The translations under genes and the position numbers were made by a program. The notes beneath the pieces are model-generated. The model had not been told where the DNA came from. It did not search any database and saw only the letters and a list, made by a program, of their open reading frames with translations. This document shows, piece by piece, positions 1-7,667 of a stretch of 64,000 bases of DNA; within the stretch, counting starts at the first letter, position 1; each line of letters begins with the position of its first letter. The stretch is from CAVSQX01 sp963730225 (GTDB taxonomy: Bacteria; Planctomycetota; Phycisphaerae; Tepidisphaerales; Tepidisphaeraceae). Location of the stretch: contig CAVSQX010000003.1 of NCBI GenBank assembly GCA_963730225.1, positions 186,001 through 250,000 on the forward strand. The letters run 5' to 3'.

Positions 1-846
1 GACCATTGTTCCAGTTCCCGCGTCGGCCCGCCGATGGGCCAGCGCCGCACGCAAGGCCGCAAAATCTTCGTCGCTCAGCAATTCATCCTCACGCCCCAGA
101 ATCAGCAAAAGCGGACAGCGAATTTGCCCAATCGTATCCGCCGGCCGAACGGCGTCGAATTTCGCGCCGCTGACAAATTGGGCCAGCGCGATTCCCGATT
201 GCAAAAGCGCTCCATCCGTGAATCCGATCATTTTCGCCTGAGCCGCAATCGCCCGCCGATAATCCGCTAACGGAGATTCGAGAATGACGGCCGCGACATC
301 GGCACGCCGGCTCGCCACCGCCGCCGCCACCGCTCCGCCCAGGCTCACGCCGAACAGCACCAATTGCCGCGTCTGCCGCGGCCGATCAGCTCGCAGTTGA
401 TCGATCACCTGGTTCAAATCCTCGCGCTCGAAAAACCCGCCGGTGCAGTTTTTGCCGTCGCTTTCTCCATGGGCTCGAAGATCAATCGCCAGAATATTCA
501 AACCCAATCGCCGCAGCGCCGCGGCCCAATCCAGCGCGCCCACTTTGGCGTCGCCATATCCGTGCATCACGATTGCGCAGCGGACGCTCGGCCGCGGGCA
601 GGGAATCCACCATCCGGCGAGGCGCATCGTTCCGCCCCAACGCTGATCGCGCACCGTGAAATCATGGTTTTCAAAATCCATTCCCATGTCGCCCGGCGAA
701 AGCCGGTGCAGGCGAAACATCGCTTTGCCATCGGTCATGCGCGGCGGCCGCAGAATCAGGCGGGCGACCAGGGCCACGGTTAGCGCCATCAGCGCCGCGC
801 CCAGCACCAGCAAAACCGCCCCCAGTTTCAAAATCCCGGCAACCAT
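1..846 (-). CDS. Alpha/beta hydrolase with N-terminal membrane anchor, partial
   Basis: I translated this gene from the reverse strand; it runs off the left edge, so its C-terminus is missing (282 codons visible). The ATG at 846 is followed by a hydrophobic anchor of about 25 residues, then an alpha/beta-hydrolase core. Visible motifs are an HGYGDA oxyanion-type strand, LAIDLRAHGESDG, the nucleophile elbow FGVSLGG (Ser in GXSXG), and CPLLLILGREDELL, which should carry the acid residue. The catalytic His lies beyond the window. This architecture matches membrane-anchored serine hydrolases of the AXE1/prolyl-oligopeptidase-like type, but the substrate cannot be inferred. It is divergent from the LysM lipoprotein starting at 967, with a 120-base shared upstream region. 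Confidence 0.8.
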   Translation of the reverse strand, partial: MVAGILKLGAVLLVLGAALMALTVALVARLILRPPRMTDGKAMFRLHRLSPGDMGMDFENHDFTVRDQRWGGTMRLAGWWIPCPRPSVRCAIVMHGYGDAKVGALDWAAALRRLGLNILAIDLRAHGESDGKNCTGGFFEREDLNQVIDQLRADRPRQTRQLVLFGVSLGGAVAAAVASRRADVAAVILESPLADYRRAIAAQAKMIGFTDGALLQSGIALAQFVSGAKFDAVRPADTIGQIRCPLLLILGREDELLSDEDFAALRAALAHRRADAGTGTMV

Positions 847-966
847 GCCTTGCAGTATAAAGCCGCCGACGGCATCGGTGGCATTGGCGGCATTCAAGAT
901 TCCGTCGCGGCAAGTCCGATATTCCCATAGTTCGGTGTTCCCGATCGCCTGCCGCAAAGGATAACC

Positions 967-1341
967 ATGAATCTACGATCCGAATTCGCTCTGGGAGCTT
1001 GCACCATTGGATTACTGACGATCGCCGGCTGCCAAACCGGCCCGTCCGCCAAGCCAAGCGACTCGGCAGCCGTTCGTGACGACGTAACCGACATCCGGCC
1101 CATGGATAGCTCCACCCCCGCCCCCGCACCACAGCCCGTCGTCTACGCGCAGCCCGTTGCTCCCGCTCCGGCCCCGGCCCCCGCGGCGTCCAATACTCAC
1201 GTCGTCCAGCGCGGCGAGACCTTCTACAGCATCGCCAAAGAAACCTATGGTGACGGCAAGCAATGGCAGAAGATCGCGATGGCCAACCCGGGCGTCACGC
1301 CCACTTCGCTGAAAATCGGACAAACGCTGGTCATTCCGTAA
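967..1341 (+). CDS. LysM-domain lipoprotein
   Basis: A 124-residue protein with a lipoprotein signal peptide (lipobox LTIAGC, Cys near residue 22), a proline/alanine-rich linker (about 45-75) and one C-terminal LysM domain (about 78-124). The LysM starts HVVQRGETFYSIAKETYG and ends LKIGQTLVIP. LysM binds N-acetylglucosamine-containing glycan, so the protein is probably tethered to a membrane by lipid and contacts peptidoglycan. An AAAGGA ribosome-binding site lies 5 bases before the ATG. It is followed by a long inverted repeat (1361-1448) that could form its transcript end. Confidence 0.85.
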   Translation: MNLRSEFALGACTIGLLTIAGCQTGPSAKPSDSAAVRDDVTDIRPMDSSTPAPAPQPVVYAQPVAPAPAPAPAASNTHVVQRGETFYSIAKETYGDGKQWQKIAMANPGVTPTSLKIGQTLVIP

Positions 1342-1360
1342 GACGCGAAACGACGGTGAG

Positions 1361-1448
1361 GTAACCACGGAGGCACGGAGAGCACGGAGAAGAAATCTGG
1401 AATTAATCTCCTTGAGTTTCTCCGTGCTCTCCGTGCCTCCGTGGTTAC
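1361..1448. repeat. Long palindromic intergenic repeat, copy 1
   Basis: Two perfectly complementary 31-base arms (1361-1391 and 1418-1448) flank a 26-base loop. The arm core is CCACGGAGGCACGGAG followed by AGCACGGAGAA. It sits between the 3' ends of the convergent LysM and glycosyltransferase genes, so it could act as a bidirectional terminator or stable RNA hairpin. A second copy lies at 13012-13093 with nearly the same arms, which points to a dispersed repeat family rather than a one-off terminator. Confidence 0.9.
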
Positions 1449-1463
1449 TACACCGCCGCCACA

Positions 1464-2510
1464 TCACCGCGATTTAGCAAGGCACAGTTGCCGCTCCGCC
1501 ACGGCCAGCACCGCCTCCACCCCCAGCCAGCGCATGCAACTCTGATGCGAGCAGGTTCGCGACTCACATGGGCTGCACGCAATATCCACCCTCACCACGC
1601 TATCCATTCTTCCCCACGGCCCGGTCTGATTCGGATCGGTCGGGCCGAACATCGTCACCAGCGGCCGATTCAACGCCGCCGCGATGTGCATCGGGCCGGT
1701 GTCGTTGGCGATCACCAGATCGGCTCGTTCCAGCAGGGCGGCCAACTGGCGCAGATTGGTTTTCCCCGCCAGGTTGGTCGCACCGGGAATAGCCGACGCC
1801 ATTTTCGCCGCGTCGACGCCGCCCGCCACCACTGAGCGCAATCCGAAACGCCGATTCAGCGGCTCGACCAGCGCCGCGAAATTCTCCACCGGCCAGCGCT
1901 TGGTCATCCAATGCGTCGCCGGCAGCAGCACAGCCACGGGTTCATCACCACCCAGCAATTCCCGTGCAAAGGTCCGATCGGCGTCGTCGATCGGCAAAAT
2001 GAATTTCACCGGCTTCTGGCCCAATCCCAGAAAATCCGCGACGATCAGATATCGCCGCACCGCGTGGTGTTCCCAGCTCACCGGGGCCAGGTGGGTGCAG
2101 AAAATCCATCCGAATTCGCGGGCGTTGCTCGATCCCACTCGCACCGGAGCATCGGTTGCCCAGGCGAGCCAGCCGCTACGAAACAGGCCCTGCAAGTCGA
2201 TGACCAGATCAAACCGCCGCTCCCTGAGCGTCTGCCGGAAGCGCAACATGTCGCGGAAGCTCGTGAGGCTTTTCCAATTGTCGCTCATCAGCCGGCGATC
2301 GAAGTGAATCAACTCGTCGATCTGCGGATGTCCCTCCAGCAAACCAGCGCAGCCCGGGGTGATGAGCCAGCTCACCTGCGCCCGGGGCCAGCGGAGCCGC
2401 AGCAGATTCAGCACCGGCAGGGCATGCACTACATCGCCGATGGAGCTGGGCTTGATGATCAAAATGCGCTGCGGCGGCGTTTTGAAAATCGGTGGGCGAG
2501 TGGAGCGCAT
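1464..2510 (-). CDS. Glycosyltransferase family 9 (heptosyltransferase-like)
   Basis: A 348-residue protein with the GT9/ADP-heptose:LPS heptosyltransferase signature. The N-terminus RILIIKPSSIGDVVHALPVL is the classic first strand and helix of WaaC/WaaF-type enzymes. ARADLVIANDTGPMHIAAAL and MFGPTDPNQTGPWG form the C-terminal donor-binding half. The family adds heptose to the LPS inner core at the cytoplasmic face of the inner membrane. The exact sugar here is unknown. It lies 6 bases downstream of the WaaP-like kinase gene (2517-4004), so the two probably form an operon that builds and phosphorylates a core-like glycan. Confidence 0.88.
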   Translation of the reverse strand: MRSTRPPIFKTPPQRILIIKPSSIGDVVHALPVLNLLRLRWPRAQVSWLITPGCAGLLEGHPQIDELIHFDRRLMSDNWKSLTSFRDMLRFRQTLRERRFDLVIDLQGLFRSGWLAWATDAPVRVGSSNAREFGWIFCTHLAPVSWEHHAVRRYLIVADFLGLGQKPVKFILPIDDADRTFARELLGGDEPVAVLLPATHWMTKRWPVENFAALVEPLNRRFGLRSVVAGGVDAAKMASAIPGATNLAGKTNLRQLAALLERADLVIANDTGPMHIAAALNRPLVTMFGPTDPNQTGPWGRMDSVVRVDIACSPCESRTCSHQSCMRWLGVEAVLAVAERQLCLAKSR

Positions 2511-2516
2511 GAAGCA

Positions 2517-4004
2517 TCAGGTTGGAGCCGATTCGACTTTCGTTTCTTCCGCGGCGAACTTGGCAAATGGCGCATACCCCCGGCAGAGCGAGAGCGAGTC
2601 GGCGGACCGATAGTGCGGATTTTCGTGCATGCTCCGAAGCAGCCGGCGAATTCCGCGGGCCGGGTTTCGTCGCCGACGGATTCCATCCACGTCGATCATC
2701 ACCGGCATCGGTCCGCGATTCGCATCCGCATGGACGATCCAATTGCTGGCTTTGGCGTCATAATGTGCGAACCCGAACTCTTCAATCTGCCGAAGAATTC
2801 GCCCGGTGCGATGCAAAAGCGAATCGCGCTGGGCCGGGGAAAAGGCATCGAGATCGGCGTGGGCCAGGGTCGGTCCGTCAACCTGCTCGCAGACCAGAAC
2901 GGCATCGGTGACATATCCCGCGCGGCGATGTTCCATCAACAGCAGGGGCCAGGCGGTCGGCAGTCCGCGCACGAGCAGGTTCCACGATTTTCTCCACGCC
3001 CGGCGAGGCCGGGAGCCGCGGCCGATTTCGTTGAGATATCGAAACCAATATCGACGCCGCGGATGCTTCACCACGACGGCGACTTGATGGCGTGCGAGCG
3101 TGATCTGGCCCGCCAACACTTCGCCGCCGAGCGTTTTTTTCAACACCTGCAACTGGCCGGCGTTTATCTGCTCCCAAAGAATCGGCCAGGCGCGCTCCCA
3201 GTCCGCCGCGGAGATGTCCAGCCCGCTGGCGGTCGACCAGCGATGCGGATATTTCGTGCGTTTGAAATAGACGCCGCGCCATCGTCCAATCCGCAACCTG
3301 CCGAAATAGCGGTTCTCGCGCGTGATTCCCGCGAGAAAGCTTCTCCAAATCGCCGGGCTGATGGGATTGCGGCGCGGCATCGGTCCGCCGGGGCCCAGTT
3401 CGAGCCAACCGCGTCGCAGGTCGGTCCGGCTGGCCAGAGATCCAACGCTGTGGCCGAGCATCAGCAAGTCGCGCATTCGCAGCCCGCGGCGTCGCACCGC
3501 GTATCCGTCGAGCAGGTAGATCTGATGATCGCAGAGCAAAAGATTTCCGAGATGTAAATCCTTGTGGCCAAGTCCGGCGCGGCCCAGCTTAAGAACCAGC
3601 TGGCGAATTTGAGCGGCCAAGTCGCGATGGTCCGGGATCGGTTCGCCGGCGTCGCGCGATGACACCAGAAGGCGATCGAGTTGCACGGAGGGCTCGATGG
3701 CTTGCAGAATCACGGCATCACCACGGCGGCGATTGATGGAAAAGCCCATCATCAGCGCGACGGCCCGCGGGGCCGGCACCTGGGCCTTTTGCAGCGCCCC
3801 AAGCCGCTGGAATTCGCGCATCGCCGGGCTGCCGCGGAAGAAGCGGCGAAAGCGATCCCGGAATCCGCCCCTGGGATAAAATTTCAGGAAGAACGCCCGT
3901 TCGCCGTGTTGGAATCGCCAAACCTGCCGATAGCCGCGGTCCTTCACCAGCGTGCCAAGGCGCGGCAGATCGCGAAGTGTGCTTTCCAGATCGGTGTCCG
4001 GCAC
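2517..4004 (-). CDS. Tandem WaaP/Kdo-kinase-like protein (two kinase folds)
   Basis: A 495-residue protein that appears to hold two lipopolysaccharide-kinase-like domains. Domain 1 (about 20-200) shows a Lys in FFLKFY (K41), Glu in REFQRLG (E64), catalytic loop HKDLHLGN (H147, D149, N154) and LLDG (D166). Domain 2 (about 290-470) shows a Lys in VVVKHP (K313), catalytic loop HYDAKASN (H414, D416, N421) and MIDVDG (D438/D440). WaaP/KdkA-family enzymes phosphorylate LPS core sugars. Both halves keep the HxD loop and metal-binding Asp, so both may be active. The start is a GTG with little visible Shine-Dalgarno. The downstream GT9 gene supports a role in LPS core modification. Confidence 0.8.
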   Translation of the reverse strand: MPDTDLESTLRDLPRLGTLVKDRGYRQVWRFQHGERAFFLKFYPRGGFRDRFRRFFRGSPAMREFQRLGALQKAQVPAPRAVALMMGFSINRRRGDAVILQAIEPSVQLDRLLVSSRDAGEPIPDHRDLAAQIRQLVLKLGRAGLGHKDLHLGNLLLCDHQIYLLDGYAVRRRGLRMRDLLMLGHSVGSLASRTDLRRGWLELGPGGPMPRRNPISPAIWRSFLAGITRENRYFGRLRIGRWRGVYFKRTKYPHRWSTASGLDISAADWERAWPILWEQINAGQLQVLKKTLGGEVLAGQITLARHQVAVVVKHPRRRYWFRYLNEIGRGSRPRRAWRKSWNLLVRGLPTAWPLLLMEHRRAGYVTDAVLVCEQVDGPTLAHADLDAFSPAQRDSLLHRTGRILRQIEEFGFAHYDAKASNWIVHADANRGPMPVMIDVDGIRRRRNPARGIRRLLRSMHENPHYRSADSLSLCRGYAPFAKFAAEETKVESAPT

Positions 4005-4067
4005 GGTGGAAAGTTATAGGCGTCGTGGTGGTGTTTGTCTTGCCGAGTGCCGCCGCGCCGACGAATC

Positions 4068-5879
4068 TCATTGAGGGGGCACCGCGCCCGCAGTTCCCGC
4101 CGCAGCGCCGGCGGCCGCGGCGGCGGCTCGTTTGGCGGCGTCGACCTGGTCCTTGAGCTTCTTGTGCTCGGGATTATTTCGATCGGCCGTCAGATCGCGG
4201 CGAATCGCCTGGTCGCCGTCGCTGGTCAGCACGATGATCTGATTCAGCGGATTAAGCGGATCGGGATGCACATCCACCAGAGTCAGACCGGTTGAAAAAT
4301 CGATCTGCCGGGCCGAATCGACGGTGCCCACTTCGTCGCCGGGAAAGGCCTTGGCCTGCTGCATCTGCCAGGCCCCGTTTTTCCAACGGTAGATTTCAAA
4401 TTCCACGGGCACGGCGTTTCGCAGCGGCGAGACGCTGACGGCGAAGAAATTGGTTTCGGATTTTACGCTGATCGGATCGGTCCAGTCGCTGTAGGCGGAG
4501 GAAATGTCGAACTGATCCGCCAGCGCAGGCGGATTGCACACGTTGACGGTGTGCAACACCGGATTCTTGACGAAATAGCGCAGCCGATATCGATAAGTTT
4601 TGCCCGGCTGAACCGAATCGTCGTGAGCCCAGATGACGATGTCGTTCTGCGTTCTTGGATCAAAAGCGCCCTGTGGCAACGAGGCGGCGGCGTTGGCCAG
4701 AAGCGGATTGGCCGGCGCCGCTCCGACCGGCCCGGGCAGGATGCCGGGGCCTATCGCCGGACCAGGATTGACGGCTTGCGCCAGCGTCAAGGGCCGATCC
4801 GGATCGTCCACCACGCGCTGAGGCGGATATCCACCACCGCCTCCGGGTCCATAGCCTCCGCCGGGGCCATATTGGCCGGGCCGCGGACCGCGTTGCTGCT
4901 GCTGTTGCATCGCACGCTGCCGAGCCGCGTCTTGCTCCTGTTGCTGCCGCTGCTGATCGGGCGTTGGCTCCGTCGGGGTGTTGGGCGAAGTTTGATCGGC
5001 CACGTCTGGACTCACCGGTGGAGGCAGTCCCGGAACCACCCATTGGTCGGCTTGCAACACGTTGTAGAACGGAGGCTGCAACAGGGCCTGCTGAGCCGTG
5101 CTGTTTTCCGCCCACTTGACGTAATTGTCCATGTCGACCGGGGCGGCGTTGGGGAGAGGAAAAGGCGGAATGCTTACCGTCGGCAGCGGTGCAATGACCG
5201 TTTCCGGGCCCCAACCTCCGTTGGGGTTCTGCTCCTGGCGAATGAACTCGACTTTCAGAATGGTGCACCAGGTCAACTGGGCGGGAATGTTCTGCTTGGC
5301 GTATTCCTTGGCCAAAGCGGCGGGATGGATCACGGCCGAAACGCTCACCCAATTGCGATCCGCCGGGACGCCGTTGCCGGCATTGGGAATCGGCGGGTTG
5401 CCGACCGCGCCGGCTGCCACCGGCGGGGGAACGCCGACGTTCGATCGGCCTTGCTCCACATTCAAACTGTCCGGCGCTGGAACGCCGGGCAACTGCGCCA
5501 CCGGATTGGCCGGCGGTGGGGCAACTTGCGTCGGAGTCTCATTGGCCAACGGCGGCAACGGCCAACCCGACCACGGCGTCACCAGAGCCAGAACTTCGGT
5601 TGCCGGATCCAATCGCTTGGCCAGATCGGAAACAAAATCCTGCGGCTCATGCAACTCCGGGGGAACATTCTGGCTGTTCATGGCCGTGCGCAGCAGGCGG
5701 ACGGGGCCCTCGCTGGTTTTTGGATCGACATCGCCGGGCAACATCGCGACGCCGCCGACCGTCGATGTGACGGGTTTCAGCACGACGTTCGCATACACCA
5801 TCCAAAGCAGAAACGCTCCGCCGAGCGCGATGGCGAGCCATTCGACATATCTCTCAAGGATTTTTACGACTTTTTCCAT
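4068..5879 (-). CDS. Membrane-anchored proline/glutamine-rich protein of the PilM operon
   Basis: I do not recognise a named family for this 603-residue protein. It has one N-terminal transmembrane helix (about 12-33, WLAIALGGAFLLWMVYANVV), a long proline/asparagine-rich region, a Q/G-rich low-complexity linker (about 305-350) and a C-terminal beta-rich domain beginning IVIWAHDDSVQPGKTYRYR. That segment resembles fibronectin/Ig-like cores and would lie outside the inner membrane. The extreme C-terminus is charged then Ala-rich. It is the last gene of a four-gene minus-strand operon after PilM-like, PilO-like and a small linker protein, so a role in the same envelope-spanning assembly is inferred. 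Confidence 0.7.
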   Translation of the reverse strand: MEKVVKILERYVEWLAIALGGAFLLWMVYANVVLKPVTSTVGGVAMLPGDVDPKTSEGPVRLLRTAMNSQNVPPELHEPQDFVSDLAKRLDPATEVLALVTPWSGWPLPPLANETPTQVAPPPANPVAQLPGVPAPDSLNVEQGRSNVGVPPPVAAGAVGNPPIPNAGNGVPADRNWVSVSAVIHPAALAKEYAKQNIPAQLTWCTILKVEFIRQEQNPNGGWGPETVIAPLPTVSIPPFPLPNAAPVDMDNYVKWAENSTAQQALLQPPFYNVLQADQWVVPGLPPPVSPDVADQTSPNTPTEPTPDQQRQQQEQDAARQRAMQQQQQRGPRPGQYGPGGGYGPGGGGGYPPQRVVDDPDRPLTLAQAVNPGPAIGPGILPGPVGAAPANPLLANAAASLPQGAFDPRTQNDIVIWAHDDSVQPGKTYRYRLRYFVKNPVLHTVNVCNPPALADQFDISSAYSDWTDPISVKSETNFFAVSVSPLRNAVPVEFEIYRWKNGAWQMQQAKAFPGDEVGTVDSARQIDFSTGLTLVDVHPDPLNPLNQIIVLTSDGDQAIRRDLTADRNNPEHKKLKDQVDAAKRAAAAAAGAAAGTAGAVPPQ

Positions 5880-5918
5880 CTACGGCGCTTTCCTTGCCAA
5901 TGAGTTTGTCGTCCGCTG

Positions 5919-7271
5919 CTACTGGGCCTGAGCCTGCGGAGCGCCCGCGGCGCCCGGCGGCGGACCCAATTGCACTCCCAACTGGCTTTTCACCACCGCA
6001 GGCATCAACGGGGCCGTCCACCGGCGCATGAACAATTCCTCGCATTGCAACACGAGCTGCACGACCGGCTCGGTTCCGTAAATGTAGCCGCGCTGCCGCC
6101 AGTCATCCAAGTCGACGGCGAGCACGTTCATGCTGTACACGTCAAGCAACCGGTTGCGGCACAACGCCGCCAGCACAGCGGGAACCTGGCTCGCGTCAAC
6201 ATTGATCGTAAGTTGGAACTGAACCACGTCGTACAACGGATTGGAAACCCGTCCGGCCGGTGAGGCGGTGTAAACCTTGGGCAGCGGCTGGCTGTCGGCG
6301 CCGTCGACCGGGGCGGGCGGGGGCGGCGTTCCACCGCCCTGGGGGCTGGCCGTCACGTACAACGTCGGCGGAATCGACAGGCTGATCAGGTGCTTGACCG
6401 GAGCATCCAAAATGCACGTGGCTTTGGCGTTGGCCTCCTGGATCGCTCGCGCCACATCCTCCTGAATCCACAGCGTCATCTGCGCATTCCAAATGTCCAC
6501 CGAATTGGGCGCGTTGACACCGATCACGTTCGGATTCATGGGCAGGGCGTCGTTGGCGACGTAAATCTTCTTCGTTCGAGCCACCTGCATCCGCATGACA
6601 TCCGGCAGGGCGGCTTCGTCGGCGGCTCGTTCCTGATCGATCTCAACCTGGTTGATCGCCTGCCCGTTGGCCGTGATGATGCGCGGATCAAAAATGGTGC
6701 GCTTGCGCAGATCCTTATTCGCCGTGATGTCGGTGTCGGTGGGAGGCATGCCGCCGTCCAAAACGTCGTTCCGCAGGTTCTCGATCTTGGCTTCCTTCAG
6801 CAACGGATCCGTTTCGATCGATTCGGTCGGATCGATGCTGAGAACGAGCTTGTACAACTGCTCAAACCGGAACCGAGGCGTCCCCGACAGCGGATCGGGC
6901 AGGGCGTCGGCGACCAGCAAATCGTGCGACTTCTGATTCAACGCCACCACCAGGTTCACCATGTCGACGCTCTGCTTGCTGACGTCCTGGGTGACCGTCT
7001 GCCCCAGATCGATCGTCTTTTTATTCGGAAACGCCTTGAGATCGTCCGGCTCCGTCTTGGATGGATCGGTCAGCGGCAGGGTTCGCGGCTTGGTAAGCAA
7101 TCCCTCCAACTGCTGGTATACCTGCGCACGCGCGTCGGAACTGGCCCTGAGTTCATCGAACATTTTTCCGACAGGCCAAAAAGTCGCCCCGATCGCCAGC
7201 AGCGCGATCACGGCGCAGGAAATGCTGAATGCGTTTTTCTTGATCGGTCCCAGCATGGCGGCGGTTTTCAT
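5919..7271 (-). CDS. PilO-like inner-membrane protein
   Basis: A 450-residue protein with a short cytoplasmic N-terminus, one transmembrane helix (about 15-33, FSISCAVIALLAIGATFWPV), a helical stretch typical of PilO coiled coils (ELRASSDARAQVYQQLEGLL) and a periplasmic region. The C-terminal part contains VQFQLTINVDASQVPAVLAAL, similar to the ferredoxin-like domain strands of PilO/GspM proteins. It ends in a Pro/Ala/Gln-rich tail. Assignment as PilO-like rests mostly on topology and on its position downstream of the PilM-like gene; sequence similarity is weak to the eye. It is 39 bases upstream of the 603-residue operon partner. Confidence 0.6.
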   Translation of the reverse strand: MKTAAMLGPIKKNAFSISCAVIALLAIGATFWPVGKMFDELRASSDARAQVYQQLEGLLTKPRTLPLTDPSKTEPDDLKAFPNKKTIDLGQTVTQDVSKQSVDMVNLVVALNQKSHDLLVADALPDPLSGTPRFRFEQLYKLVLSIDPTESIETDPLLKEAKIENLRNDVLDGGMPPTDTDITANKDLRKRTIFDPRIITANGQAINQVEIDQERAADEAALPDVMRMQVARTKKIYVANDALPMNPNVIGVNAPNSVDIWNAQMTLWIQEDVARAIQEANAKATCILDAPVKHLISLSIPPTLYVTASPQGGGTPPPPAPVDGADSQPLPKVYTASPAGRVSNPLYDVVQFQLTINVDASQVPAVLAALCRNRLLDVYSMNVLAVDLDDWRQRGYIYGTEPVVQLVLQCEELFMRRWTAPLMPAVVKSQLGVQLGPPPGAAGAPQAQAQ

Positions 7272-7289
7272 TTCGGTTTCTCTTCCAAC

Positions 7290-7667
7290 TCAGGGCGTAC
7301 CTGCGGGCTTGGCCGTCGGCTGAGCCGGCGGTGGATCAAACACCACGGCAAAGACCAGCGTACATTCGGTGTCGCCGCGAACGTCTTCCTTTGTGATCGG
7401 ATCGAAGTATGCGTCGTCGGGAAACGCAGCACCTCCACCGGGCTGCGGAATGACCATCGGCGGAGGCGGGGCAGGCCCACCGGCGGCGGCTGCGGCGGCG
7501 GCGGCGGCTTGCGCCGCGGACTGTGCGGCCTGCTGCTTTTGCTGCCACACCTGCTGCATGTTCTGCATTCGCGTCGTATCGTCGCGCAGCAGGCGATTGG
7601 TCGCGATCACGCCTTTCTTGAAATAATACTCCTTGTCGGCCGGAATCGCGGGGGGTTGCAAAGCCAT
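7290..7667 (-). CDS. Small Ala/Pro-rich protein coupled to the PilM-like gene
   Basis: A 125-residue protein of unknown function. It starts MALQPPAIPADKEYYFKKG, runs through an alanine-rich helix (about 50-70) and a proline run, and ends in a soluble segment GDTECTLVFAVVFDPPP. Its ATG overlaps the TGA of the upstream PilM-like gene in the form TGATG (A at 7667), so translational coupling is likely. The same reading frame continues upstream of this ATG as ALLRKL. A one-base indel near 7682 could therefore make this the true C-terminus of the PilM-like protein instead of a separate gene. The next operon gene begins 18 bases later. Confidence 0.6.
   Translation of the reverse strand: MALQPPAIPADKEYYFKKGVIATNRLLRDDTTRMQNMQQVWQQKQQAAQSAAQAAAAAAAAAGGPAPPPPMVIPQPGGGAAFPDDAYFDPITKEDVRGDTECTLVFAVVFDPPPAQPTAKPAGTP

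Noticed and set aside
1911..3557. 548-codon plus-strand frame.
   Set aside because: Antisense to the GT9 and WaaP-like genes, whose motifs are clear; composition is typical of GC-rich shadow frames.
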